Source: Oceanobacillus limi
GTDB lineage: Bacteria; Bacillota; Bacilli; Bacillales; Amphibacillaceae
Assembly (NCBI RefSeq): GCF_900111445.1
Contig: NZ_FOHE01000006.1
Location: forward strand, 1-64,000
Reading direction: 5' to 3'
Length of the DNA: 64,000 nucleotides
Shown: piece after piece, positions 10,185-18,671 of the stretch
Numbering within the stretch: the stretch's first letter is position 1
How the letters are laid out: the number at the start of each line of letters is the position of its first letter
Program-made: the position numbers and the translations under genes
The notes under the pieces: generated by a model
The model's database searches: none
Told to the model about the DNA's origin: nothing
What the model saw: the letters and a program-made list of their open reading frames with translations, nothing else

Positions 10185-10196
10185 GAGGGGAAGAAA

Positions 10197-10664
10197 ATGC
10201 AAATGCACAAACATGAAAAAATTTGGTTGACATTAAGTAGTGCGATGATTATTGGTTTCTTGCTAATTGCTGGCTATCAAACGTTTGCGTTAGAGTTGGG
10301 GCCGCCAAGTCATAAGGAGACCATCGATCCGCAAAAAGTGGATGAAACAGCTCCTTTTGATGAACCCGGTGTTTATCAAACAGGTGAAAATGAATATGAA
10401 GTGGTGATGACGCTTCAGATATTCAGTTTTACACCAAACGAAATTGAGATACCTGCTGGTTCAGAGGTAACATTTACGATGACATCTAAAGATGTAACAC
10501 ATGGCTTTCAAATTGCTGGTACAAACGTCAATGCTATGGTAATGCCTGGATATATCCAAAAGATTAAACAGACATTTAATGAACCGGGTGAATATTTAAT
10601 TTTATGTAACGAGTATTGTGGTGCAGGACACCAAATGATGTCGACGACAATCACTGTTAAATAA
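10197..10664 (+). CDS. ba3-type cytochrome c oxidase subunit II (CuA)
   Basis: A 155-aa protein with one N-terminal membrane anchor (about residues 10-30) and an extracytoplasmic cupredoxin domain. The binuclear CuA ligands are present: His102 in THGFQ, then Cys137, Cys141, His145 and Met148 in CNEYCGAGHQMM. The short length and single anchor are typical of ba3 oxidases, not caa3 or aa3. The CuA centre takes electrons from cytochrome c and passes them to subunit I. It lies 14 nt before the subunit I gene with a good AAGGAGGG site between them. Confidence 0.93.
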   Translation: MQMHKHEKIWLTLSSAMIIGFLLIAGYQTFALELGPPSHKETIDPQKVDETAPFDEPGVYQTGENEYEVVMTLQIFSFTPNEIEIPAGSEVTFTMTSKDVTHGFQIAGTNVNAMVMPGYIQKIKQTFNEPGEYLILCNEYCGAGHQMMSTTITVK

Positions 10665-10678
10665 AGGAGGGAAGCAAC

Positions 10679-12346
10679 ATGTCGATTGCATTAAATTTAA
10701 AAAACAAAGCAAATAAAGTAATGGGGATAAACCCAGAAGATGCACGAATCTCGAAATCATATTTTACCGTAACTTTTGTCGCATTATTAGTAGGTGGGAT
10801 CTTAGGCTTACTTCAAGGATTAAACCGAGCAGGTCTTCTTGAACTGCCATCATGGCTTAACTATTATCAAGTATTAACAGCACACGGATTACTCTTAATC
10901 CTCGTATTTACAGCATTTTTTACAATTGGTTACTTTTATTCTGTATTATCCCATAACTTGGATGGCTTACTTCCGAAAGTTAGAAAAATGGTATGGATCG
11001 GTTTTGGAATGAAAATGGTTGGTTTTGTGTTAGCTGTTATTCCAATTTTAATGAATGATGCTACCGTTATGTACACATTCTATCCGCCAATGGCAGCTTC
11101 ACCGATGTTTTATATAGGCTTAGTGTTTATTGTATTAGGTGTTTGGATGGCAGCATTTGGAGCATTTATTCAAGTAGCTAACTGGAGAAAACGAAACAAA
11201 GGAACGCATTTACCAATCTTATCTTTCTTTGCAACAGGTGTATTTGTTCTATTATTCTTCTCTAGTATTCCAGTTGCAATCGAAGTGTTCATGATTATTC
11301 CATGGTCATTCGGTTGGATGGAAACGATTAATGTAATGCTTAGTCGTACGCTGTTTTGGGCGTTTGGGCATACCTTAGTTAATATTTGGTATCTAACGGC
11401 GATTTCTGCTTGGTATGTCATCGTACCAAAAGTAATTGGAGGCAGACGATTTAGTGACATGCTAACACGTGTCGTGATCATTTTATTGGTTATTCTTAAT
11501 ATCCCTGGTGGGTTCCACCATCAAATCATCGACCCAGGGATCTCGGAAGCAGTAAAATTCATGCATGTATTTATGAGTTTAGCAGTAGGATTTCCTTCAT
11601 TAATGACTGCATACGCAATGTTCGCAGTGTTTGAAAGAACAGGTAGAAAAAAAGGTGCAAAAGGATTATTCGGTTGGTTTAAAAAATTACCATGGGGTGA
11701 TGTTCGATTCTTAGCTCCAATGATCGCGATGATCGCATTTATTCCGGCTGGTGCGGGTGGTATTGTCCAAACTACAAACCAATTAGACCAAGTAGCACAT
11801 AATACACTTTGGATCACTGGACATTTTCACTTAACACTAGGAATGACGGTAGCACTGACATTCTTTGGAGTAAGTTATTGGTTAGTACCATATGTATCAG
11901 GTCGTATCCTAACTACTAAAATGAATAAATTTGGTGTTTTCCAAACAATCCTTTGGACAGTCGGAATGTCCTTGATGGCTGTAGCAATGCACTTAGTCGG
12001 ATTATTAGGATCTCCAAGAAGAACTTCTTATTCAACTTATGGCGATCATGCAACTGCATTAGGTTGGGATCCATATTTAATCTTCTTGGCAATTGGTGGA
12101 ACAATTCTTATAATCGCTGTACTCATGCAAGTGTTCGCCGTATTCCATCTGATGTTCCGTGCACCGAAAGGCGAGTCCGAATTCCTTATCGCGGAAGAAG
12201 AAGAAAACGCCACGAAAACCCCATTCTGGACAGAACGCTGGAGCAGAACCATTCTTATTATGCTTATCATCGTAGCGATGGCTTATGTTATACCAGTCGT
12301 AGACTTTATCGGTGATCCAGGGTCCCCGCCATGGAGAACATGGTAG
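10679..12346 (+). CDS. ba3-type cytochrome c oxidase subunit I
   Basis: A 555-aa catalytic subunit of a heme-copper oxidase with about 12-13 membrane helices. Heme and CuB ligands are visible: a heme b His in TAHGLL, CuB ligands in GHTLVNIWY and GGFHHQIIDP, and the heme pair in ITGHFHLTLGM. Sequence style is that of B-type (ba3) oxidases, which have high oxygen affinity and lower proton pumping. It reduces oxygen to water at the cytoplasmic membrane. The stop codon is followed within about 15 bases by a long 21-bp tandem repeat and not by an obvious terminator. Confidence 0.95.
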   Translation: MSIALNLKNKANKVMGINPEDARISKSYFTVTFVALLVGGILGLLQGLNRAGLLELPSWLNYYQVLTAHGLLLILVFTAFFTIGYFYSVLSHNLDGLLPKVRKMVWIGFGMKMVGFVLAVIPILMNDATVMYTFYPPMAASPMFYIGLVFIVLGVWMAAFGAFIQVANWRKRNKGTHLPILSFFATGVFVLLFFSSIPVAIEVFMIIPWSFGWMETINVMLSRTLFWAFGHTLVNIWYLTAISAWYVIVPKVIGGRRFSDMLTRVVIILLVILNIPGGFHHQIIDPGISEAVKFMHVFMSLAVGFPSLMTAYAMFAVFERTGRKKGAKGLFGWFKKLPWGDVRFLAPMIAMIAFIPAGAGGIVQTTNQLDQVAHNTLWITGHFHLTLGMTVALTFFGVSYWLVPYVSGRILTTKMNKFGVFQTILWTVGMSLMAVAMHLVGLLGSPRRTSYSTYGDHATALGWDPYLIFLAIGGTILIIAVLMQVFAVFHLMFRAPKGESEFLIAEEEENATKTPFWTERWSRTILIMLIIVAMAYVIPVVDFIGDPGSPPWRTW

Positions 12347-12360
12347 ATGAAGGAATGAGA

Positions 12361-12985
12361 GTTGATACCTTGGGATGAAGGGTTGATAAGTCGCGGCCGA
12401 ACGTTGATAACTCGCGGTTTAAGGTCGATAAGTGGGTGCTGAACGTTGATACCTCGGAATAACGGTCGATAAGTGGGGGTCGAACGTTGATAACATGAGA
12501 TGAAGGTCGATAAGTGGCGGTTGAACGTTGATAACTCGCGGTTTAAGGTCGATAAGTCGGTGCTGAACGTTGATACCTCGGACTGAAGGTCGATAAGTGG
12601 CGGTCGAACGTTGATAACTCGCGGTTTAAGGTCAATAAGTGGGTGCTGAACGTTGATAACTCGGACTGAAGGTCGATAAGTGGGGGTCGAACGTTGATAA
12701 CATGAGATGAAGGTCGATAAGTGGGTGCTGAACGTTGATAACTCGCGGTATAAGGTCGATAAGTGGGTGCTGAACGTTGATACCTCGGACTGAAGGTCGA
12801 TAAGTGGCGGTCGAACGTTGATACCTCGGAATAAAGGTCGATAAGTGGCGGCCGAACGTTGATACCTCGGACTGAAGGTCGATAAGTCGTGGCCGAACGT
12901 TGATAACAAGGAATGAAGGGTTGATATCCTAGAACGAAGGTTGAATTCAAAGAATTGAAAGTTGATTTCATAGAGTTAAGGGGCG
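12361..12985. repeat. Tandem repeat, ~21-bp half units in ~42-bp pairs
   Basis: About 15 copies of a 41-42 bp unit, each made of two related halves: one like GTTGATAACTCGCGGTTTAA and one like GTCGATAAGTGGGTGCTGAA. Both halves share GT(T/C)GATAA at their start and AAG or AAC at their end, so the underlying period is 20-21 bp. The last copies (from about 12905) decay progressively. Long minus-strand frames through it are an artefact of the repeat length. It fills the gap between the oxidase subunit I gene and the SCO gene. Confidence 0.92.
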
Positions 12986-13082
12986 ATTTTCACGAATCCA
13001 AAGGTGATATCTCAGGTGTAACTTGCAGGAGAAGGAGGTTCCTATTTCGCCCTTTAATCTAGTGCAGAAGGAAGTGAGTTCC

Positions 13083-13718
13083 GTGATCAAAAAAAGACAT
13101 AATACCGTTGCTATAGTAGTGGTGTTACTGTTTGGATTTGGAGTATTTTACTTTGGTACAGATGGTTTCCAAGCATTCACTGCAGAAACTGCTCGTACGA
13201 ATAAACTTATTGAAGAAAAGCCTCAATTTCCAAATGTAACATTTGAGGATAGTAAGGAGCGGGTCTATACGTTTGATGAATTTGAAAATAAGTATGTATT
13301 TATTACGTTCCTATATACGGCTTGCACCGATGTGTGTCCACAGCTGGAAATGAACATGCATGAAGTCTATCAGAGATTACCAGTAGAAGCGATTGGGGAA
13401 GACATCGTCTTTTTGAGTATTAGTTTTGATCCGGAACAAGATGATCCTCGCACTTTAGAAAAATATCGTGGTTTTTTTGGAAGTGATGGAGATACGTGGA
13501 GAATGGCTAGAATACCTGATCAAGCAGAATTAGATAGGTTACTAGATGAATTTGGTGTCATTGTCATTCCAGAAGAAAATGGGATTTTCACACATAATTC
13601 AGCTTTTTATTTAGTCAATCGAGAGGGACAGTTGGAAGAGGTTATGGATTATACGAAACCTGAAGAAGCTGCAGCGAAGGTAGAGCAATATCTCCAAGAT
13701 GAAGCGGGGGATGAATGA
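13083..13718 (+). CDS. SCO1/SenC-type copper chaperone for oxidase assembly
   Basis: A 211-aa membrane-anchored thioredoxin-fold protein that delivers copper to the CuA site of oxidase subunit II. With the start used here, the copper ligands are Cys81 and Cys85 (TACTDVCPQ) and His171 (FTHNSAF). An N-terminal helix (about 9-26) anchors it; there is no lipobox cysteine. I chose GTG 13083, which has AGAAGGAAG about 8 nt upstream. A frame open back to TTG 13023 would add 20 residues without a helix and lacks a ribosome binding site. Its stop overlaps the next gene in ATGA. Confidence 0.9.
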   Translation: MIKKRHNTVAIVVVLLFGFGVFYFGTDGFQAFTAETARTNKLIEEKPQFPNVTFEDSKERVYTFDEFENKYVFITFLYTACTDVCPQLEMNMHEVYQRLPVEAIGEDIVFLSISFDPEQDDPRTLEKYRGFFGSDGDTWRMARIPDQAELDRLLDEFGVIVIPEENGIFTHNSAFYLVNREGQLEEVMDYTKPEEAAAKVEQYLQDEAGDE

Positions 13719-14275
13719 TGACACAGGCAAAATATGGACTGGTACTATTAATCTTTCTTATTCTTCCACCTGTAGCGAATCTATTGGAATCGATCATGAT
13801 CATTCACATGCATATGCAGATGCCCTTGCTGGTGATAGCTGGATTATTAATGGCTCCATTTTTCCAAGCGAAATTTCCTAGTTTCTTTAATAAATGGAAT
13901 GAGAACGGAATACCTGGGATAATGCTCTTTATCATCATTATGTCTTATTGGTCGATTCCAAGGGCAATGGACGATGCATTAGCGATTTCAGTTGTAGAGT
14001 ATTTTAAGTTTGTTAGTCTACCATTTTTAGTTGGCGTACCATTAAGAGATAGCTGGAAAAAGCTCAGTGATTTTGGGAAGAACCTAACATTTATCATTTT
14101 CCTGATTCAATTTACAGTAATGGGTATCATTTATATTGCTTCACCTGATCAATTATGTAATAACTACATTCGAGCTGAACAGGTAACCCTTGGGTGGGGA
14201 TTTATTACCATGGCGATCGCGATATTTATCTATTTAGTACAACTTCTCTTTATTAATCCATCAGATTATGAGTAA
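13715..14275 (+). CDS. Putative oxidase-associated membrane protein (Met/His-rich)
   Basis: A 186-aa protein with about five membrane helices. It overlaps the SCO gene by 4 nt and so is translationally coupled to it. The first loop holds a striking metal-ligand-like run, ESIMIIHMHMQMP, reminiscent of the His/Met motifs of CtaG-type copper proteins. By context it probably helps assemble or metallate the ba3 oxidase. That role is inference. I cannot assign a family with confidence; a DUF1404- or CtaG-like protein is possible. Confidence 0.6.
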   Translation: MMTQAKYGLVLLIFLILPPVANLLESIMIIHMHMQMPLLVIAGLLMAPFFQAKFPSFFNKWNENGIPGIMLFIIIMSYWSIPRAMDDALAISVVEYFKFVSLPFLVGVPLRDSWKKLSDFGKNLTFIIFLIQFTVMGIIYIASPDQLCNNYIRAEQVTLGWGFITMAIAIFIYLVQLLFINPSDYE

Positions 14276-14281
14276 GAAAAT

Positions 14282-14332
14282 AGAGTGTATCTAGCCTTGT
14301 AGCTGGCTGATACACTCTTTTCTATGCTTAGA
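14282..14332 (+). terminator. Terminator of the oxidase/SCO operon
   Basis: AGAGTGTATC pairs with GATACACTCT around a short apical stem (AGCC/GGCT) and is followed by a T-run. Confidence 0.85.
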
Positions 14333-14372
14333 CAAGTATAAAATTAAATCCCTGTTGGATGAGTTATTGGAA

Positions 14373-14766
14373 GGAACAGCTGCATCTAGCTACAGCGCCT
14401 AGAGACTAGCGAGACTTCCCTCGCCTTCGTACGATAAAGAAGACTTACCGACTGGCTCTGCCAGAGGTTTAGTCGCACTTATACCCTTGTGGTGAAAGTC
14501 AACATCGGCTTCGAGGGATAAAGAAGGTCGACTAAAGTCGGCCTCCTGAGGCCAACGTCGACATACCCCTTTTTTAGTGGCATGTTTCCTTTATCTCCTT
14601 GAAAAAGGAATACACTTTTTCTGCGTGCGATGTTTTGCTGACGTAGCATTACTTCTCCTACGGTATGAATAATCGATTAAAACCGTCACTTTGCGTGACA
14701 ACATCGATTCACCCATCATGGATGGGCGCAGTCCGTACGTCTCTACCCAAGGCGCTTGCGCTTTTG
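14373..14766. repeat. Dispersed structured intergenic repeat (~390 bp)
   Basis: The stretch runs from AGCTACAGCGCCTAG near 14388 to GGCGCTTGCGCTTTTG at 14751-14766. It is GC-richer than its surroundings and full of nested inverted repeats, for example GGCCTC/GAGGCC near 14540 flanked by GTCGAC on both sides, and CCATCATGGATGG near 14715. I recognise its ends (GGCGCTGTAGCTAGA and AAAGCGCAAGCGCC, on the minus strand) as hallmarks of a repeat scattered between genes in many Bacillaceae. No credible gene lies within it. It separates two convergent operons. Confidence 0.6.
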
Positions 14767-14768
14767 TT

Positions 14769-14990
14769 CTATGCATTGGCGGTCATATTTTGATCGGAAA
14801 CATCTGGGTCAAAAGGATTTGTAGAACTGAGGCCGGTATTTGTATTGATAAAGTCACCGGTATTAAACGACCCAGACCCTGCATTGGTTTTGGCAGTTCC
14901 TTTTGGTGCCAAGTAAAAGGAGTCACCAAAGTTTACAACTCCACTATCAACACTAACTATTTTTAAAGGTCCTCCAACAATTGATGGCAT
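14769..14990 (-). CDS. gerPF: Spore germination protein GerPF
   Basis: A 73-aa protein of the GerPA/GerPF family with the conserved pattern MPSIVGGPLKI, a central GSGSFNTGDF motif, and an LSSTNPFDPDVSDQ tail. GerP proteins are made in the mother cell and let germinants pass through the spore coat to the inner-membrane receptors. It is the last gene of the six-gene operon, separated from gerPE by 69 nt. The start is ATG 14990 with a GTAGGTG-type site upstream. It is followed by the dispersed repeat at 14373-14766. Confidence 0.92.
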   Translation of the reverse strand: MPSIVGGPLKIVSVDSGVVNFGDSFYLAPKGTAKTNAGSGSFNTGDFINTNTGLSSTNPFDPDVSDQNMTANA

Positions 14991-15059
14991 TGTATTTACA
15001 CCTACTAACTTTCGTTTATTATAGTTTATGATTAGGAAATTAAATTGTGTGGGATCTTT

Positions 15060-15446
15060 TTATATTTCTTCTTTCTCAGAGCGAATTCTCCGAAAATGTT
15101 TGACTCTGGAATCGGAGTGAATATGCTTTAAGCTTCCAACTTGGATAATTCCGGATTGGCTAGCCCCGTTGATATATACATTTCCTACACGGATCGTATT
15201 TGAGTGATGCCTGCTTCTCATTTTGACATTTCTTCTACCATTTGGCCAGTTAGGTTGTAATTGAAAAATTGGATAATCCTCGAATTGTACATCATATGCA
15301 TCGTTAAAGATAGCCCCCTCTTGTTGAAGGGCGATAATTTTCGACCTTGGATTCGCATTGTTACTATCTCCAATATTAAAAATGGAACTGTACGCAATGG
15401 AATGAATTCGTATCGTTTTCACATCGGATAAACGTTTGTTAGACAA
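15060..15446 (-). CDS. gerPE: Spore germination protein GerPE
   Basis: A 128-aa protein of the GerPE family: N-terminal segment with SIAYSSIFNIGDS, the shared SS-x-F-x-IGD core of GerP proteins, and a basic C-terminal tail. It starts at TTG 15446 preceded by AGAGGGAG. It lies fifth in the operon, directly after gerPD. The role is coat permeability to germinants; the molecular activity is unknown. Confidence 0.9.
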   Translation of the reverse strand: MSNKRLSDVKTIRIHSIAYSSIFNIGDSNNANPRSKIIALQQEGAIFNDAYDVQFEDYPIFQLQPNWPNGRRNVKMRSRHHSNTIRVGNVYINGASQSGIIQVGSLKHIHSDSRVKHFRRIRSEKEEI

Positions 15447-15459
15447 TATTCTCCCTCTT

Positions 15460-15642
15460 TTAAGCCATAGGTGGTGCTAAAGGAACTAATAATCCCACCT
15501 CATAAGATTCTGGAGGGGTATCAAAAAATGAGGAGAGTGTAATTTGTTCATTGTCACCAATTAAGAAAACGGATGACGACGCAATCGCATCGATTTTAAT
15601 ATCCCCAACTTGTAACCCCCAATTGTGTACTTCTATATTCAT
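15460..15642 (-). CDS. gerPD: Spore germination protein GerPD
   Basis: A 60-aa protein beginning MNIEVHNWGLQVGDIKI with ASSSVFLIGDNEQI in the middle, matching GerPD in size and pattern. Its ATG overlaps the gerPC stop by 4 nt, indicating translational coupling. The proline-rich end (VPLAPP) is common in the family. Confidence 0.92.
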   Translation of the reverse strand: MNIEVHNWGLQVGDIKIDAIASSSVFLIGDNEQITLSSFFDTPPESYEVGLLVPLAPPMA

Positions 15643-16238
15643 AATTCTGCTCCTTTTTCATTATTACCCTGCATATATTTTGTTAAGGAGTGATAAATCT
15701 CCTTTTTAACTTGCTCGTATAAGTAGGAATGAAGTTCATCTTCCGTTGAAAAATGTTGATTTGATGCTTCATTTGTATAATAAGCTATGCGGTGTGGTAG
15801 TTGTCTTTCCATATCTTGAATAAGCAAGGATTGGTAATTTCCATCGATTGAACGATTATGACTTTGAGCAAGATCTTGGATCATTTTAGGTCCTTCATTC
15901 CTTAGAAAGTTTGTTAAATCTGCCATTACTTGATGATGTGTGGAATTGGGATTTGCTTGCTGTTGATTTGTATTCATGTCCAGTGGGATCTGATTTCCGA
16001 AACCGAGATCGTCTATATTAGCTAAATCATTAGGGGACAACCCAATATGAAGTGTTCCATCCAGTCGTTCAATTTTTAGTTGGTCAAAATGATATTCTAC
16101 TTTGTCAACCATATGAGAATTTTTTTCTTGGATAACACGTTCAAGTTCACTCATTCTCTGTTGCAATTCTTGTATTTGTTGTTGCTGCTGTTGGCTAGCT
16201 TGCTGTAACTGATAGAAGTAGTTGTTCCAATCATACAT
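15639..16238 (-). CDS. gerPC: Spore germination protein GerPC
   Basis: A 199-aa protein, the only large member of the operon. Residues 5-45 form a glutamine-rich coiled coil, followed by the conserved KVEYHFDQLKIERLDGTL segment and an IGLSPNDL stretch typical of GerPC. It probably makes structural contacts in the coat. Start ATG 16238 follows a GGGGCGAT site. It overlaps gerPD by 4 nt. Confidence 0.92.
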   Translation of the reverse strand: MYDWNNYFYQLQQASQQQQQQIQELQQRMSELERVIQEKNSHMVDKVEYHFDQLKIERLDGTLHIGLSPNDLANIDDLGFGNQIPLDMNTNQQQANPNSTHHQVMADLTNFLRNEGPKMIQDLAQSHNRSIDGNYQSLLIQDMERQLPHRIAYYTNEASNQHFSTEDELHSYLYEQVKKEIYHSLTKYMQGNNEKGAEL

Positions 16239-16307
16239 ATTATTTAAATCGCCCCTTTCCCCTAGGCACTTACCTATTTATAGCCTATGCAATGGCTAAG
16301 TTATTTG

Positions 16308-16520
16308 TTAATTAGTAGGACTCCTCAACGGGACAATAGGGGGAATCTGTGTACCAACAGCTTCTGCTTCTTCAGCAACTTCGGTGTATCCTCCAGTATT
16401 ATATAAATCAGCCTGGGCTTGAATACTTCCTGTACTTCCAATTTGTAAAACCGATGAATTTGTGATGGATCCAACTTTTAATAAGTTTATATTGATGGAT
16501 TGATGAACAGTGAGACACAA
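16308..16520 (-). CDS. gerPB: Spore germination protein GerPB
   Basis: A 70-aa protein with the GerPB core SITNSSVLQIGSTGSI and LYNTGGYTE. I set the start at TTG 16520, which has GGAGTGAT about 8 nt upstream and gives the family's usual N-terminus (VHQSININLLKV). The longer frame back to 16577 would overlap gerPA. The gap to gerPA is 13 nt. Confidence 0.9.
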   Translation of the reverse strand: MCLTVHQSININLLKVGSITNSSVLQIGSTGSIQAQADLYNTGGYTEVAEEAEAVGTQIPPIVPLRSPTN

Positions 16521-16533
16521 CTTTATCACTCCA

Positions 16534-16749
16534 TTATTCTGTAACAGGTTGATCGACTTTATCTTTATCATAGACATACGTGTTGGAATTTCTTAAATTA
16601 ACACGAATTCCATCTCCAGTATTAAATGAGCCACCACCAGCATATGTTTTTGCAGTACTTCTTGGATTCATCGTATAGACGTCCCCAATGTTGAATATGG
16701 CGGATGCGGATACACTATTCACTTTTACTGCGCCTACTTTTGCTGGCAT
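16534..16749 (-). CDS. gerPA: Spore germination protein GerPA
   Basis: A 71-aa GerPA/PF-type protein: MPAKVGAVKV start, SASAIFNIGDVY, then TYAGGGSFNTGDG. Start ATG 16749 has a near-perfect AGGAGGG site 8 nt upstream; the six codons before it are not needed. It is the first gene of gerPABCDEF, all six in the canonical order. A sigma-K-like promoter lies just upstream. Confidence 0.93.
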   Translation of the reverse strand: MPAKVGAVKVNSVSASAIFNIGDVYTMNPRSTAKTYAGGGSFNTGDGIRVNLRNSNTYVYDKDKVDQPVTE

Positions 16750-16769
16750 TTTCGCATCCCTCCTCATAG

Positions 16770-16802
16770 TAGTCTATGTAGAAACGGGGAATTGTTGAAA
16801 GA
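16770..16802 (-). promoter_or_regulatory. Sigma-K-like promoter of gerPABCDEF
   Basis: On the minus strand CATAGACTA (16778-16770) fits the sigma-K -10 consensus CATAnnnTA, with a CAAC/AAC -35 element about 15-16 bp further upstream (near 16795-16798). The B. subtilis gerP operon is transcribed in the mother cell from a sigma-K promoter, so the match fits. Confidence 0.55.
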
Positions 16803-16859
16803 AATAGTGTAGGATGTGGTATCTTAAAAGTACAAAGATTCTAAGGAAGAGGTGACGGT

Positions 16860-18068
16860 ATGAATAAAACAAAACTAAAGCAAGAGGGGAAAAAATGGGT
16901 TGCAGAGGGAATTATATCGGAGCAACAATTAGAGAGAATTCTTGAAACCTACAAACAAAAAGATCCAAACTTTATTATTATCGTTTTTGCTGTGTTATTA
17001 ACAGGCCTGGGATTTCTTACCTTTATCATGTCGGATTGGGCCCAAGTTGCTCATTTTTCTAGGGTATTCGTTATACTAGCTGCCATTGTTGGATTATATA
17101 TTCTCGGCGATATTTTGTACCGAAAGCGTTCGGAATTATTAGGGGTAAGTTTTGTTATTTTAGGATATATTGTTTTTGGTGCAGGGATGTTATTAATCTT
17201 AAACATTTATACTGTTGAATTATTTAGTGCTTGGCCGTTTTTAATTTGGAGTGTTATTGGACTGTTGCTTTATTTTATTTATGAGCATAAATTAATATTT
17301 GTTGTAGGATTACTTGTTACAACTGCGGGACAAATTTATAGTGGAATGGAATTTGCTTCATTTAGTTGGCTAATCCTTATCGTATTTATAGTAGGATATA
17401 CGCATTTTGTTTATCACCATGCAAATTATGTATTTAGTTATTTATTTGCTATTAGTTTTTCTCTGCAAATGGTAGTACTAACGATAGCAAATGCTTATGA
17501 GTACTATTGGCTGATTGTTTTATTCCTAGCATTGTATGTGATCGGGGAATTGCTGCCAAAAGAAATACTAAAGAAAACATTCCAATACATTAGTTTACTG
17601 AGTATTTTTTTATTCGGCATGTATCAAAGTTTTCTACTACAAGAATCATTTTTTATTCAAGATATGAATTTACAAACTAGCTTTATAATTGTATGGGGAT
17701 TGGCCATTCTCGGAACTGTAATACTTAAATTGCTTACAAGAAGCCAGTTAGAGCTCATTGACCTGGTTTTATTTTTACCTATTTGCTATTTACCATTTTC
17801 GTATGTTCTTGGTTTGGTTAGTTTATTTATTTTTTCAATCGCTTGGTTACTTTTGGGGTATCGAAAAGAGGACCACGAGAAAGTATTGCTTGGTACCGTT
17901 AGCTTTTTACTTAGTACATTTACCGTTTATATACAGTTTGGCTGGGACGCGATGAATAAATCGTTGTTCTTCTTAGTAGGTGGAATATTATTATTTTCGA
18001 TTAGCTTCTTTTTAGAAAAACAGCGTCGTGCGATTGTGGATTCCAATAAAGGAGGAAATACAAAATGA
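16860..18068 (+). CDS. DUF2157 family polytopic membrane protein
   Basis: A 402-aa protein with a short N-terminal cytosolic segment (KKWVAEGIISEQQLERIL), the typical DUF2157 start, followed by about 12-13 hydrophobic helices. Function is unknown. Start ATG 16860 follows an AGAGGTGA site. It overlaps the next gene by 4 nt (ATGA at 18065). DUF2157 genes are commonly paired with a GDYXXLXY protein gene, which is what follows. It is transcribed divergently from gerPA. Confidence 0.8.
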   Translation: MNKTKLKQEGKKWVAEGIISEQQLERILETYKQKDPNFIIIVFAVLLTGLGFLTFIMSDWAQVAHFSRVFVILAAIVGLYILGDILYRKRSELLGVSFVILGYIVFGAGMLLILNIYTVELFSAWPFLIWSVIGLLLYFIYEHKLIFVVGLLVTTAGQIYSGMEFASFSWLILIVFIVGYTHFVYHHANYVFSYLFAISFSLQMVVLTIANAYEYYWLIVLFLALYVIGELLPKEILKKTFQYISLLSIFLFGMYQSFLLQESFFIQDMNLQTSFIIVWGLAILGTVILKLLTRSQLELIDLVLFLPICYLPFSYVLGLVSLFIFSIAWLLLGYRKEDHEKVLLGTVSFLLSTFTVYIQFGWDAMNKSLFFLVGGILLFSISFFLEKQRRAIVDSNKGGNTK

Positions 18069-18583
18069 AGCGACTGTTGGTTTATGGTGTCATTTTGTTG
18101 CAAATAGTAATTATATCAGGAATTGCCTGGCAAGATACCTTGATTGATGAATATGGTCAATCCATTCAGTTGCTACAAGATCAACAAGATCCTTTAAAAT
18201 ACAATTCACTTTTCGAATTCGGCTCGATGCGCATGGAATATGAGATAAATACAATACCCCATGAAAAGTGGGATATCTCAGAGGAAATTCATTATCAAGA
18301 AGTAATCCATGTATTACTCGAGGAAAACGAAAATGGCTATTATGAGGTTATAAAGGCAGCCAATGATAAGGTTGAACCGAGTTCTGATCAAATTGTATTA
18401 CAGGCAAAATATAACTATACGGATTCGATAACAGATAATCACCGGGTCCAATATGGTTTCGAGGAAATCCATGGAGAAGTGGATGAATATCAGCATTTGG
18501 ATTCTGGAAAGCAATGGGTTGTTACTGTAAAAGTTGCGCCTTGGAATCAGAATAAAGTAGTTGCGATTGAAAATAAAGAGTGA
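18065..18583 (+). CDS. GDYXXLXY-like membrane-anchored protein
   Basis: A 172-aa protein with one N-terminal helix (residues 3-22) and an extracytoplasmic domain. At the usual GDYxxLxY position it carries a diverged FGSMRMEYEIN. It is translationally coupled to the DUF2157 gene, the normal partner of this family. The function of the pair is unknown. The identification depends on context, since the motif itself is degenerate. Confidence 0.6.
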   Translation: MKRLLVYGVILLQIVIISGIAWQDTLIDEYGQSIQLLQDQQDPLKYNSLFEFGSMRMEYEINTIPHEKWDISEEIHYQEVIHVLLEENENGYYEVIKAANDKVEPSSDQIVLQAKYNYTDSITDNHRVQYGFEEIHGEVDEYQHLDSGKQWVVTVKVAPWNQNKVVAIENKE

Positions 18584-18671
18584 TGAGCAGGTATCCCATT
18601 CGAGATTCATTACATTTATACGCAGTAATAGGGGAAAATAAGAGAACATCTTTTATTGGAGGGAGATAAAC

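Noticed and set aside
12283-12971. Long minus-strand reading frames with YQRS...TYRP repeats
   Set aside because: They exist because the 42-bp repeat unit is divisible by three; they lack ribosome binding sites, switch frame between arrays, and have no family resemblance.
12361-12985. CRISPR array
   Set aside because: The units are adjacent 20-21 bp repeats with no unique spacers, and no cas genes are nearby.
14591-14966. Two short reading frames in the dispersed repeat
   Set aside because: They lie in the structured element or antisense to gerPF and have no ribosome binding site.
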